Source: Caulobacter sp.
Lineage (GTDB): Bacteria > Pseudomonadota > Alphaproteobacteria > Caulobacterales > Caulobacteraceae
NCBI GenBank assembly: GCA_030645575.1
Contig: JAUSMJ010000049.1
Location: 1-41,203, forward strand
Length of the DNA: 41,203 bases
Direction: 5' to 3'
Below, in pieces: positions 1 through 7,807 of this stretch (its first letter is position 1; each line of letters opens with the position of its first letter). Position numbers and translations under genes: made by a program. Below the pieces are notes generated by a model that saw only the letters and a program-made list of their open reading frames with translations, ran no database searches and was not told the DNA's origin.

Positions 1-468
1 GAAGCTGGTGTAGAGGCCGCGTTTGCCCGGCGGGGCGTGCTCGGCGACGTAGGTGGCCGCGCCGCCGTACTCACCGCCCAGGGCCATGCCCTGGACCAGC
101 CGCATGGCGATCAGCAGCACGGGCGCTGCCACGCCGATCGACTCGTAGGACGGCAGGAGGCCCACGACGAAGGTCGACAGGCCCATCAGCAGCATCGTGA
201 CGAGGAAGGTGTTCTTGCGCCCCCACAGGTCGCCCAGTCGGCCGAACACCAGCGCGCCCAGCGGCCGCACCGCGAATCCAGCCGCGAACGCCAGCAGGGC
301 GAAGATGTAGCCGGTGGTCTCGTTGACCCCGCTGAAGAAGTGCTTGGTGATGAACCCGGCGAGCGAGCCGTAGAGGTAAAAATCGTACCATTCGAAGATG
401 GTGCCGACGGAAGCGCCGCCGATGACCATCCCGTGACTTTGCCGGGTCGCTGTCGGCTGCTCGTTCAT
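1..468 (-). CDS. MFS transporter, metabolite:H+ symporter (MHS) type, 3' part cut by window edge
   Basis: This is the N-terminal 156 residues of an inner-membrane major facilitator transporter; the gene runs off the start of the window. It reads in one open frame from an ATG preceded by a strong GGAGGGGG ribosome site. The segment GTIFEWYDFYLYG (residues 22-34) is the usual opening of the MHS group (ProP, KgtP, ShiA relatives). GRLGDLWGRK (76-85) is the MFS loop 2-3 signature, and RLVQGMALGGEYGG (123-136) is the conserved fourth-helix motif of this group. The family carries organic acids or osmolytes with protons, but the substrate cannot be told from half a protein. It is the last visible gene of a minus-strand run that starts at bfd. 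Confidence 0.9.
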   Translation of the reverse strand, partial: MNEQPTATRQSHGMVIGGASVGTIFEWYDFYLYGSLAGFITKHFFSGVNETTGYIFALLAFAAGFAVRPLGALVFGRLGDLWGRKNTFLVTMLLMGLSTFVVGLLPSYESIGVAAPVLLIAMRLVQGMALGGEYGGAATYVAEHAPPGKRGLYTSF

Positions 469-518
469 CCCGTCCCCCTCCGGTAGCGCCGGACTCTAGC
501 GCGGTAGCAGGGCGGGGC

Positions 519-1076
519 TCAATGGACGGTGGGGCGGTCGTGGTTGCGGCGCCAGAGTTCGCCGGTCAGCACATTGGCGAAGCCGATCCAGCCGACGTAG
601 GGCGCGACCATGCCGGCAGCCGGCGGGTCGACCTCCCTGGCCCGCCAGGCATAGGCGGCGGAAGCGCCCAGCGAGACGACCGCAGCCGTCAACTGGCCGC
701 CGAGCCGGCGCGGGCCCAGCGCCATCCAGACGGCGTTCAGCCCCTGAACCGCGCCCCAGAGCGAGAGCGCCTGGGTGCGGGCCGGACTGGCCGGGGCGTT
801 CCAGACCCGCAGGCCCGACAGGGTCAGGGCCATGAAGAGCGGCGGCCAGATCACGGCGAAGGCGGCCTTCGGCGGCGCAAAGGCCGGCTGTTCCAGCCGG
901 TCGTAGGCCTTCTCGATGTCCGGATGATCCGCCGTGGGCGCATTGGCCCGCGCGATCAGGGCCGAGGCCAGCACCGCGCCGGCGGTCAGGCCGATCCCGA
1001 CGATCAGGTGTCGCGTCGAACGCCCCCGGCTGTTGGCCAGGTCGTCTACGGCGTTGCGGGCGGCTTGGGCGAGCAT
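519..1076 (-). CDS. TspO/MBR family membrane protein
   Basis: This 185-residue membrane protein belongs to the TspO/MBR (translocator/tryptophan-rich sensory protein) family, whose members bind porphyrins and other ligands. After a hydrophobic segment (about 24-42), recognisable family pieces follow: PAFAPPKAAFAVIWPPLF (64-81), LNAVWMAL (113-120) and a C-terminal APYVGWIGFANVLTGELWRRN (158-178, quoted in part as PYVGWIGFANVL). It is longer at the N terminus than typical 155-165 residue TspO and has fewer tryptophans, so it is a divergent member. AGGAGA lies 7 bases before the ATG. Porphyrin binding would fit the nearby haem protein bacterioferritin, but that link is only inferred. Confidence 0.8.
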   Translation of the reverse strand: MLAQAARNAVDDLANSRGRSTRHLIVGIGLTAGAVLASALIARANAPTADHPDIEKAYDRLEQPAFAPPKAAFAVIWPPLFMALTLSGLRVWNAPASPARTQALSLWGAVQGLNAVWMALGPRRLGGQLTAAVVSLGASAAYAWRAREVDPPAAGMVAPYVGWIGFANVLTGELWRRNHDRPTVH

Positions 1077-1136
1077 GGCGATCTCCTGATGTCACAGCGG
1101 AGAACCTGTTCAGAGGGGGGAGGTTCCCCGGTGTCG

Positions 1137-1763
1137 CTAGCGGCGGGTCTCCCAGGCCATCCACAGGGCGATCGCCGCCAGCATCAGGGCGAAGACGGCC
1201 CGTACCCCGCGACGCCGCGCGCCGTCCGGCATCACCAGCGACGCGGCGCGCCAGGTCAGCAGGACGATGGTCGTGTGGATGACGATGCTGACCGCGATGT
1301 GGGTCAGGCCGAGGGTCAGGGCCTGCGGCGCGAACGGCCGCGCAGGGTCAGTGAAGGCCGGCAGCAGCGTGATGTAGAACACCGCCGCCTTTGGATTGAG
1401 CAGGTTGGCCAGCAGGCCGCGGATCATGAACCGCTGTGCTGACGGCGCCTCGTCGATCCCGGCGACGTCGCCCTCCGGGCTGCGCCAGACGTCCAGCGCC
1501 AGCCACAGCAGGTAGGCGACGCCCGCCCACCGTAGCAGGCTGTAGAGCCACTCCATCCGCAGAATGACGGCGGTCAGACCGAACACGGCCGCCAGCATGT
1601 AGACGGTCAGGCCGGCGGTGACGCCCAGGATGGTGGTCAGGCCCGCGCGCCGTCCGTAGCGCGTCGCGACGATCGCCAGGTAGCCCATGTTCGGGCCGGG
1701 CGTCAGCTCCAGCAGCAGAACGGCCGCCAGGAATGGCAGGAACAGGTCCAGGCCGGGAAACAC
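1137..1763 (-). CDS. LysE/RhtB family amino-acid exporter
   Basis: This 208-residue inner-membrane protein has the LysE/RhtB layout of about six hydrophobic segments. The family signature is near the N terminus: LLLELTPGPNMGYLAIVATRYG-like sequence (key residues TPGPN at 21-25), followed by the glycine-rich GRRAGLTTILGVTAG helix. The middle carries NLLNPKAAVFYITLLPAF, the conserved NPK motif of these exporters. Members export basic or neutral amino acids or homoserine lactones; the substrate here is unknown. The start is a GTG with GGGGAC 6 bases upstream. The gene lies 21 bases after bfr on the same strand and may be read through from it. Confidence 0.9.
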   Translation of the reverse strand: MFPGLDLFLPFLAAVLLLELTPGPNMGYLAIVATRYGRRAGLTTILGVTAGLTVYMLAAVFGLTAVILRMEWLYSLLRWAGVAYLLWLALDVWRSPEGDVAGIDEAPSAQRFMIRGLLANLLNPKAAVFYITLLPAFTDPARPFAPQALTLGLTHIAVSIVIHTTIVLLTWRAASLVMPDGARRRGVRAVFALMLAAIALWMAWETRR

Positions 1764-1784
1764 GACGGTCCCCGACGACTGTCG

Positions 1785-2276
1785 CTAGTGCCCGCCGCCG
1801 CCCTCGAGTTCGCCCAGCGCGCTCTGCAGGTAGTTCTGCTCACCCAGCGACCGGACCAGCGACAGCTGGGTCTCGAGGAAGTCGATGTGCTCCTCGGTGT
1901 CCTCAAGAATCTCGTCGAGGATCTGGCGGCTGACGTAGTCCTTTGCCGCCTCGCATTGGGCGACGCCGGCGACCAGCGTCACGCGGCCGCCGACCTCGAC
2001 CGCCAGGTCGGCGGCCAGGCATTCGGGCACGGTCTCGCCGATCTTCAGCTTGTTCAGGTCCTGCAGGTTGGGCAGGCCTTCCAGGAACAGGACGCGTTTG
2101 ATCAGCTTGTCGGCGTGTTTCATCTCGCCGATCGACTCGTCGTAGGTGATCCCGCCCAGCCGCGCGAAGCCCCAGTCCTGGTACATCCGGGCGTGCAGGA
2201 AATACTGGTTCACCGCCGTCAGCTCGTTGGTGAGCACCGCGTTCAGCAGACGGATGATGGCCGGATCGCCCTTCAT
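1785..2276 (-). CDS. bfr: Bacterioferritin
   Basis: Bacterioferritin forms a 24-subunit cage that oxidises Fe(II) and stores it as a ferric mineral, with haem between subunit pairs. The 163-residue protein starts MKGDPAIIRLLNAVLTNEL and is nearly colinear with E. coli Bfr. All ferroxidase ligands can be matched: E18, E51, H54, E94, E127 and H130. M52, the haem ligand, is in GEMKHAD. This start was chosen over a longer upstream reading because GGGAGGAG stands 7 bases before the ATG and the family begins here. The partner ferredoxin gene bfd lies upstream on the same strand, separated by one gene. The C terminus ends in a glycine run and a histidine (GGGGH), which is unusual but short. Confidence 0.97.
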   Translation of the reverse strand: MKGDPAIIRLLNAVLTNELTAVNQYFLHARMYQDWGFARLGGITYDESIGEMKHADKLIKRVLFLEGLPNLQDLNKLKIGETVPECLAADLAVEVGGRVTLVAGVAQCEAAKDYVSRQILDEILEDTEEHIDFLETQLSLVRSLGEQNYLQSALGELEGGGGH

Positions 2277-2391
2277 GGCGCGCTCCTCCCTGTTCGAGTC
2301 GGCAAGACCCTGAACCGGGCGCCGCCGCGCCGCAACCTCGATGTCCGCCGCGGCGCGGCGCGCGGCCACACAAGCGCGCGATGAGCCGGAT

Positions 2392-3414
2392 TCACCAGCG
2401 GTTGGCGACTTCCTCGGCGAACCCGAGCAGATCCTTCACCGCCAGACGCGTTCCGTCGTCGAGCACGACATGGCCGGAGAACCGGCCGAACACCTGGTGT
2501 TGCGTCGAACGGACAAGACCCAGCAGCGAACTGTCGGCCGCCCGGTCGATGATCGGCGCGAACGTCATCTCGAACCGCCCGTCGTTGCTGGTGAACCGCC
2601 ATGGCGCGCCGTCGAAGGTGTCATTCGGCAGGTGGAAGGTGACGGCGTCCAGCTTGTGGGCCTTGCCATCGACGAAGACCATGTTCTCGGTCGCCGCCGA
2701 GGTGTCGCCGAAGCCGTGGCCGATGTTAAAGCCGAATGGACGCCCGTCGATGACGCCCGAGGCCGATCCCCAGTACCAGGTGTTGTCGTACGTCCAGACA
2801 CCCCGGCCCCAGTCGAGCACGCCGAAGGCCGAGGATGGCTCGAAGACGTGGGTCTCGCCGCCGACCACGACCTCGCCCGTCGCCGGCATGCAGTTGATCT
2901 TCTGGTTGTAGTAGAAGGCCTTCGGCGCGCCCGGAAACGGCGTGGCGACGACCATCCGGTCCATCGGCGGCTGGTCCAGGCGGATTTCGCCCTTCAGCCC
3001 CCTGCCGCGCGCGAAGTCGGGGAAGTCGATGGTCAGCCGCCGGCCGCCGGGCTCGTGCCGGAAGGCCAGCGACAGCCGCTCATGCGTCTGGACGATGTCC
3101 CCGGCGTCAGCGCTCCGCGGCAAACCCATCCGGCCCATCGGAAACGGCAGGAGCACGCCATCCTGGAGGGCGGAGGGCGTACGGAAATCCAGCCAGTGCA
3201 CGGCCAGCACGCCCAGGTAATCGTTGTCGGCCACCGTCAGGCACAGGCCGACGTCCTGGTTCAGAACCGCGTAGTAGTCCCATTCCTTGGTCCGCAGCGG
3301 ATGGGCCCTGATCGCGGCGCGGTCATAGCGGCGGACCTCCGCGGTGGCATAGCCGGGCTCGGCCAGCCGGCCGCGCGAATCCAGCAGGTCGCCGGGTCCC
3401 ATCCTGTGCTGCAT
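2392..3414 (-). CDS. DUF2804 family protein
   Basis: This 340-residue protein matches the DUF2804 family, which has no established biochemical role. Recognisable blocks are KEWDYYAVLNQDVGL near residue 45, FYYNQKINCMPATGEV in the middle, and the aromatic/glycine stretches GVLDWGRGVWTYDNTWYWGSA and GFNIGHGFGDTSAATEN (quoted in pieces; residues about 200-245). No signal peptide or membrane segment is evident, so it is probably cytoplasmic. GGGGAGGG 5-8 bases before the ATG supports this start. The gene sits between bfd and bfr on the same strand, 64 bases after bfd and 115 before bfr. Co-transcription with iron-storage genes is therefore possible, but a role in iron handling is only suggested by position. 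Confidence 0.85.
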   Translation of the reverse strand: MQHRMGPGDLLDSRGRLAEPGYATAEVRRYDRAAIRAHPLRTKEWDYYAVLNQDVGLCLTVADNDYLGVLAVHWLDFRTPSALQDGVLLPFPMGRMGLPRSADAGDIVQTHERLSLAFRHEPGGRRLTIDFPDFARGRGLKGEIRLDQPPMDRMVVATPFPGAPKAFYYNQKINCMPATGEVVVGGETHVFEPSSAFGVLDWGRGVWTYDNTWYWGSASGVIDGRPFGFNIGHGFGDTSAATENMVFVDGKAHKLDAVTFHLPNDTFDGAPWRFTSNDGRFEMTFAPIIDRAADSSLLGLVRSTQHQVFGRFSGHVVLDDGTRLAVKDLLGFAEEVANRW

Positions 3415-3478
3415 CGTTCCCTCCCCGGACCGTCGCCTGGTCCCTCCTAAGGGCCGGGGCGGGGGGCTGTCGAGCCCG

Positions 3479-3664
3479 CTACTCCGCGGCGAAGCGCAGG
3501 GCGTCCTGAGACTGGTCAATCATCTCGCGCATCTCGCAGACGCAGCGCGCGCATTGCGGGCGGCAGCCGTGGGCGCGGAACACCTCGGCCGGACGCGTGG
3601 CCCCCGCCTCGATGGCGGCGCGGACCTGACGCTCGCGGATGCCGTTGCAGTTGCAGACGTACAC
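3479..3664 (-). CDS. bfd: Bacterioferritin-associated ferredoxin
   Basis: Bfd is a small [2Fe-2S] protein that docks on bacterioferritin and passes electrons through the haem to release stored iron. The 61-residue product begins VYVCNCNGIRERQ, matching the MYVCLCNGIS start of E. coli Bfd. The start is therefore the GTG codon rather than ATG codons 69 bases upstream. The four cluster cysteines are C4, C6, C38 and C41 (CNC near the start, then CARC). Extra cysteines at 34 and 43 flank the second pair. It heads a minus-strand group containing DUF2804 and bfr. A possible Fur box covers the region just before the start. Confidence 0.93.
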   Translation of the reverse strand: MYVCNCNGIRERQVRAAIEAGATRPAEVFRAHGCRPQCARCVCEMREMIDQSQDALRFAAE

Positions 3665-3677
3665 GGAAAGGGTCCCT

Positions 3678-3699
3678 ATCTGAGAACGATCCGCATTTA
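3678..3699 (-). promoter_or_regulatory. Possible Fur box upstream of bfd
   Basis: Read on the minus strand, the core is ATGCGGATCGTTCTCA. It differs at two positions from the ATGCGAATCATTCTCA type often seen as Fur sites in alphaproteobacteria and sphingomonads. It lies 14-35 bases before the bfd GTG, where a repressor would block transcription. A second related half (GCATTCGCAATTG) is at 3725-3737. This is recognition by eye against remembered sites. Confidence 0.4.
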
Positions 3700-3828
3700 G
3701 CGACGGCCAGTCGCCGTTGCAACGCATTCGCAATTGAAAACGCTGGTTATGCGACCGGATGTCGCGTTAACCCGGGTTGCTCCGTCGATGTTGAAGGCGT
3801 TGGGTGTCGGCGAGCGAGGGGCCGGGCG

Positions 3829-5220
3829 ATGAATTTCGATGCGGATCTTTTGGCGAGACTGCAGTTCGCCTTCACCATTGCGTTTCACATCATCTTCCCA
3901 AGTTTCACCATCGGGTTGGCCAGCTTCCTGGCCGTTCTCGAAGGGCTGTGGTTGACCACCCGCCGGCCGGTGTTCCGCAATCTCTATCTGTTCTGGGTCA
4001 AGGTCTTCGCGCTCAGCTTCGGCATGGGCGTCGTGTCCGGCGTGGTGATGAGCTACGAGATCGGGACCAACTGGGCCGAGTTCGCCAAGGCCTCGGCGCC
4101 GGTCATCGGGCCGTTGCTGGCGTTCGAAGTGCTGACGGCCTTCTTCCTCGAGGCCAGCTTCCTGGGCGTGATGCTGTTCGGCTGGCGACGCGTGGGCCCC
4201 GGGCTGCACTTCCTGGCCACTCTGCTGGTGGCGGTGGGCACGCTGGTCTCGGCCTTCTGGATCATCTCCGCCAACAGCTGGATGCAGCACCCGACGGGCT
4301 TCGTTGAGCTGGCGGACGGCAGTCTGCGGGCGACGGACTGGATGGCGGTGATCTTCTCGCCGACGTTCGCCTCCCGCTTCGTGCACATGAGTCTCGCCGC
4401 CTACCTGACCACGGCCCTGGCGGTCGGGGCGGCCAGCGCCTGGGCCCTGCTGAAGGACGACGACCAGCCCGAGTCGCGCATGGCCCTGCGCATGGCCATC
4501 GGCATGTTCGCCATCGTCGCGCCGCTGCAGCTGCTGGCCGGTCATGAGTCGGGCAAGATGGTGCTGGAGCACCAGCCGCTGAAGACCGCCGCCATCGAGG
4601 CCTACTGGCGGACCGGACCCGACCAGCCGCAGAGCCTGGTCGGCCTGCCGGACCGCGATGCGGGCAAGACCCATCTCGAGGTCGCCGTCCCCGGCGTCGG
4701 CAACCTGATCCAGGGCGTGCCGAAGGACCGGGTCCTGCAGGGGCTCGACGCCTTCCCGCGCGCCGACTGGCCAGTTGTCGGCCTGGTCTACTGGTCGTTC
4801 CGGCTGATGGTCGGCCTGGGCCTGGCCATGATCGCCCTGGGAGGCTGGGGCGCGTGGTTGATGGCGCGCAAGCGGCTCGACCAGTCGGTCTGGTTCCTGC
4901 GCGCGGCCGTGGCCATGGGGCCGGCGGGCTTCGTCGCGGTCATCGCCGGCTGGATCGTCGCCGAGGTCGGCCGCCAGCCCTGGACCATCTACGGCGTACT
5001 GCGCACGGCAGACTCGGCCTCGCCCGTGGGCGCGGGCCAGGTCTCCGCCTCGCTGCTGGCCTTCATGGTCATCTACGCCATCGTGTTCAGCGCCGGGGCG
5101 GTCTACATCCTGCGGCTGATCGACAAGGGGCCGGAGCCGGGACCAGAACCCTTGCCAAGCGGAGACGGCCGCGCGCCAGGCACCGCGCTGGCCGCCGTCC
5201 CGCCCGAACCGGAGGCCTGA
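3829..5220 (+). CDS. cydA: Cytochrome bd-type quinol oxidase subunit I (CioA-like, short Q-loop)
   Basis: CydA carries the haems and quinol site of the cytochrome bd oxidase, which reduces oxygen to water in the inner membrane without pumping protons. The 463-residue protein shows haem ligands H20 (haem b595), H186 and M327 (haem b558), plus acidic residues E100 and E108 of the proton path. GRQPW (381-385) is the conserved Q-loop end. It is about 60 residues shorter than E. coli CydA because the Q-loop is the short form, as in cyanide-insensitive CioA. The C terminus ends in a Pro/Glu-rich tail. The ATG follows GAGGGG by 6 bases. One base separates its stop from cydB, so the two are surely co-translated. 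No cydDC assembly genes are in the window. Confidence 0.97.
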   Translation: MNFDADLLARLQFAFTIAFHIIFPSFTIGLASFLAVLEGLWLTTRRPVFRNLYLFWVKVFALSFGMGVVSGVVMSYEIGTNWAEFAKASAPVIGPLLAFEVLTAFFLEASFLGVMLFGWRRVGPGLHFLATLLVAVGTLVSAFWIISANSWMQHPTGFVELADGSLRATDWMAVIFSPTFASRFVHMSLAAYLTTALAVGAASAWALLKDDDQPESRMALRMAIGMFAIVAPLQLLAGHESGKMVLEHQPLKTAAIEAYWRTGPDQPQSLVGLPDRDAGKTHLEVAVPGVGNLIQGVPKDRVLQGLDAFPRADWPVVGLVYWSFRLMVGLGLAMIALGGWGAWLMARKRLDQSVWFLRAAVAMGPAGFVAVIAGWIVAEVGRQPWTIYGVLRTADSASPVGAGQVSASLLAFMVIYAIVFSAGAVYILRLIDKGPEPGPEPLPSGDGRAPGTALAAVPPEPEA

Positions 5221-5221
5221 G

Positions 5222-6244
5222 ATGACCCTCGACCTTCCCCTCATCTGGGCTGGCCTGATCGCCGTCGCCGTCCTGCTCTATGTGCTGCTCGACGGGTTCG
5301 ACCTGGGCGTCGGCATCCTGTTCCCGTTCGCGAAATCGCCCAAGGACCGCGACGCGATGATGAACAGCATCGCGCCGGTCTGGGACGGTAACGAGACCTG
5401 GCTGGTGCTGGGCGGCGGCGGCCTGTTCGCGGCCTTTCCGCTGGCCTACGGGGTGCTGGCGCCGGCCCTCTACCTGCCGCTGATCCTGATGCTGCTGGCC
5501 CTGATCCTGCGGGGCGTGGCCTTCGAGTTCCGGCTGCACGGTCGCCAGCGCGGCAAGGCGTTCTGGACGGCGGCCTTCGCCGGCGGCTCACTGCTGGCGA
5601 CGGTGGCCCAGGGCCTGGTGCTGGGCGGCTTCATCCAGGGCGTCGTGGTCCGCGACGGCCGGTTCGCCGGCCAGCCGTTCGACTGGCTGACGCCCTACAG
5701 CCTGCTGGTGGCCGCGGGCCTGGTCGCCGGCTACGCCCTGCTGGGCGCCTGCTGGCTGGTGTGGAAGACCGAGGACGAGTTGCACGGCGACGCCCGCCGC
5801 TGGGCCTGGATCTCCGGCGCCGCCACGGCGGGGCTGCTGGCCGCGGTCAGCGTCGCCACCCTGATCGTCCATCCGCGCGTCGCGGCGCGCTGGGGGTTCG
5901 AGGGCGGCCACTTCAGCCAGAACCTGCTGCCGTTCCTGCCGATCCCGATCCTCGGGGCGGCGGGCCTGCTGATCGTCGCCGAGGGCCTGCGGCGGCGCGA
6001 GCACGGCATGCCCTATGCCGGCGCGGCCCTGGTCTTCCTGTCGGGCTATCTGGGCCTGGCGGTGGGCTTCTTCCCCTACATCGTGCCCTACGCCGTCGAT
6101 TTCCGGATGGCGGCCAACGCCGACAACGCCCTGGCCTTGATGCTGGTGGGGGTCGGGGTCATGCTGCCATTGATCCTTGGCTACACGGCCTGGGTCTACT
6201 GGCTGTTCCGCGGAAAGGTCTGGGGCGATGCCGGTTATCATTGA
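5222..6244 (+). CDS. cydB: Cytochrome bd-type quinol oxidase subunit II
   Basis: CydB is the second membrane subunit of the bd oxidase and pairs with CydA. The 340-residue protein has the family opening LIWAGLIAVAVLLYVLLDGFDLGVG (key DGFDLGVG at 24-31), followed by APVWDGNETWLVLGGGGLFAAFP near residue 50, both highly conserved. WLTPYSLL and FFPYIVP are also typical. It contains about eight to nine hydrophobic helices. The start is one base after the cydA stop. Its last 17 bases overlap the start of the DUF2474 peptide gene, so all three are probably read from one transcript. Confidence 0.97.
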   Translation: MTLDLPLIWAGLIAVAVLLYVLLDGFDLGVGILFPFAKSPKDRDAMMNSIAPVWDGNETWLVLGGGGLFAAFPLAYGVLAPALYLPLILMLLALILRGVAFEFRLHGRQRGKAFWTAAFAGGSLLATVAQGLVLGGFIQGVVVRDGRFAGQPFDWLTPYSLLVAAGLVAGYALLGACWLVWKTEDELHGDARRWAWISGAATAGLLAAVSVATLIVHPRVAARWGFEGGHFSQNLLPFLPIPILGAAGLLIVAEGLRRREHGMPYAGAALVFLSGYLGLAVGFFPYIVPYAVDFRMAANADNALALMLVGVGVMLPLILGYTAWVYWLFRGKVWGDAGYH

Positions 6245-6374
6245 ACCACCGCCGGAAGAGGACGCGCCGCGGCCGTCGCTGCGCCGGCGGATCGGCTGGT
6301 TCATCGGCCTCGCCGTGGCCTCGATGGCGGCCACGGTTCTGGTCGCCTATACCCTGAAGGCCCTGCTCGTGTAG
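6228..6374 (+). CDS. DUF2474 small membrane protein of the bd oxidase operon
   Basis: This 48-residue peptide has a proline/acid-rich start (MPVIIEPPPEEDAPRPS), a basic patch LRRR, and one membrane helix (about 22-46, GWFIGLAVASMAATVLVAY). This layout, R-x-GW-F-x-helix, is that of the DUF2474 family, found directly after cydB/cioB in many proteobacteria. It is comparable in size and place to E. coli CydX, which stabilises the haems of bd oxidase, so a similar accessory role is likely. The gene begins inside the 3' end of cydB in another frame, so its translation is probably coupled. It is short enough to be missed by automatic calling. Confidence 0.8.
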   Translation: MPVIIEPPPEEDAPRPSLRRRIGWFIGLAVASMAATVLVAYTLKALLV

Positions 6375-6383
6375 AGACGGCCC

Positions 6384-7037
6384 ATGACCGCCAAGTCCGC
6401 CGACTGCCGCCTCTATCTGATCACACCGCCGCGTCTCGACGACCTCGCCGCCTTCGCCCACGTCCTGGCCGGGGCGCTGGACGCCGGCGACGTCGCCGCC
6501 CTGCAGATCCGCCTCAAGGATGCGCCCGACGACGTCATCGCCGCCGCGGTCGAGGTGCTCGGCGTCATCGCCCGCTCGCGCGACGTGGCCGTGATCCTCA
6601 ACGACCGGCCCGATCTCGCCGCCAGGCTCGACTGCGACGGCGTGCATGTGGGCCAGGACGACCTGTCCTGCGCCGAGGCCCGCCGCATCGTGGGCCCGGG
6701 CCGCATGGTCGGGGTGACCTGCCACGACAGCCGCCACCTGGCCATGGAGGCCGCCGAGGCGGGCGCCGACTACGTCGCCTTCGGGGCCTTCTTCCCGACC
6801 ACGACCAAGGAGGCGCCGACGACGGCCGATCCCGAGATCCTGTCGATCTGGCAGGAGACGATGTCTCTGCCCTGCGTCGCCATCGGCGGGATCACGGCCG
6901 ACAACGCCGCGGGCCTGGCGACGGCGGGCGCCGACTTCATCGCCGTCAGCGCGGGGGTGTGGGAGCATCCCGGCGGCCCGGCCGCCGCGGTGAAGGCGCT
7001 GAACGCCGCGATCGCCGAGGGGCTGGCGGCGCGCTGA
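6384..7037 (+). CDS. thiE: Thiamine phosphate synthase
   Basis: ThiE joins the hydroxymethylpyrimidine and thiazole phosphates to make thiamine phosphate. The 217-residue TIM-barrel protein shows the family pieces in order: LYLITPP (11-17), [10 protein letters not shown] (pyrophosphate binding), [28 protein letters not shown] (usually VGxSxH), [15 protein letters not shown] (usually GPxFPTxTK) and [11 protein letters not shown]. The catalytic region is thus complete, although the usual GPVFPT is GAFFPT. It follows the DUF2474 gene by 9 bases and may share the cyd transcript. Other thiamine genes are not nearby. A structured repeat occupies the gap to efp. Confidence 0.95.
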   Translation: MTAKSADCRLYLITPPRLDDLAAFAHVLAGALDAGDVAALQIRLKDAPDDVIAAAVEVLGVIARSRDVAVILNDRPDLAARLDCDGVHVGQDDLSCAEARRIVGPGRMVGVTCHDSRHLAMEAAEAGADYVAFGAFFPTTTKEAPTTADPEILSIWQETMSLPCVAIGGITADNAAGLATAGADFIAVSAGVWEHPGGPAAAVKALNAAIAEGLAAR

Positions 7038-7040
7038 TGT

Positions 7041-7158
7041 TGCGTCCTTCGAGACGCGATCCCTAGGGATCGCTCCTCAGGATGACGCAGAGGGGTGGAC
7101 TACAATTTTCGTCGTCATGGTGAGGAGCGAGCGTCAAGCGAGCGTCTCGAACCACGCA
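7041..7158. repeat. Palindromic repeat, kind A copy 1 (thiE-efp gap)
   Basis: This is a long hairpin-forming sequence with two nested arm pairs. The outer arms are 7041-7057 and 7142-7158 (17 bases, 15 paired), and the inner arms are 7072-7087 and 7113-7128 (16 bases, 14 paired). The unpaired positions are a CC facing CC in the outer arms and GG facing GG in the inner arms. The same two internal loops occur in the copy at 11043-11141. Neither copy has a T run, so it is not a simple intrinsic terminator. Confidence 0.85.
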
Positions 7159-7174
7159 CCGTCAGCACCCCGCC

Positions 7175-7203
7175 TTGCTATCGCACCGCCCCGCCGTTAG
7201 GTT
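7175..7203 (+). promoter_or_regulatory. Putative efp promoter
   Basis: TTGCTA (7175-7180) and TAGGTT (7198-7203) are separated by 17 bases. The predicted start of transcription is about 30 bases before the efp ATG, and the site lies just after the repeat. The -10 match is weak. Confidence 0.35.
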
Positions 7204-7239
7204 CCGCCGCCATTTCCCGGCCCTTCGGCGACCCAATCC

Positions 7240-7806
7240 ATGAAGATCAACGGCAACACCATCAAGCCCGGCATGGTCCTTCAACACGAAGGGGGCCTGT
7301 GGGTCTGCGTCAAGGCCGAGCACGTCAAGCCCGGCAAGGGCGGGGCTTTCGCCCAGGTGGAGCTGAAGAACCTGATCGACGGCCGCAAGCTGAACGAGCG
7401 CTTCCGCTCGGACGACAAGGTCGAGCGCGTCACGCTCGATCAGCGCGACAACACCTTCCTCTACGCCGAGGGCGACATGCTGGTGTTCATGGACTCGGAA
7501 AACTACGAGCAGATCAATCTGCACAAGGACTTCGTCGGCGAGGACCAGGTGCGCTTCCTGCAGGACGGCATGAAGGTCAGCGTACAGTTCCACGAGGAGC
7601 GCCCGATCAGTATCGCCCTGCCCGAGCATGTGGTGCTGACCATCGCCGAGGCCGACGCCACGGTGAGGGGCCAGACCGCCTCGTCCTCCTACAAGCCGGC
7701 CAAGGCCGACAATGGCATGCGCATCCTGATCCCACCCTACATGGACGCGGGCGAACGCGTGCTGGTCTCGACCGAGACCGGCGAATACCTGCGGCGCGCT
7801 GACTGA
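7240..7806 (+). CDS. efp: Translation elongation factor P
   Basis: EF-P binds the ribosome next to the E site and relieves stalling at proline runs. The 188-residue protein has the three-domain family length. The tip loop VKPGKGGAF (29-37) contains K33, the position modified by beta-lysylation in E. coli (K34 there). The C terminus has the conserved [20 protein letters not shown] (OB domain 3, about 164-183). No good ribosome site is seen before the ATG, but the start fits the family exactly. One base separates the efp stop from the suhB GTG, so the two genes form a unit. Confidence 0.97.
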   Translation: MKINGNTIKPGMVLQHEGGLWVCVKAEHVKPGKGGAFAQVELKNLIDGRKLNERFRSDDKVERVTLDQRDNTFLYAEGDMLVFMDSENYEQINLHKDFVGEDQVRFLQDGMKVSVQFHEERPISIALPEHVVLTIAEADATVRGQTASSSYKPAKADNGMRILIPPYMDAGERVLVSTETGEYLRRAD

Positions 7807-7807
7807 C

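Noticed and set aside
2479..2491. GAAC-N5-GAAC considered as a second LexA box
   Set aside because: The spacing is 5 instead of 7, and it lies inside the DUF2804 coding sequence far from any start.
3769..3778. AACCCGGGTT palindrome considered as an FNR/FixK-type oxygen operator for cydAB
   Set aside because: It does not match TTGAT-N4-ATCAA and is only 10 bases long; chance palindromes of this length are expected.
3697..5244. A 515-codon minus-strand frame antisense to cydA
   Set aside because: Shadow of cydA; composition is hydrophilic low-complexity and it would also cover the bfd regulatory region.
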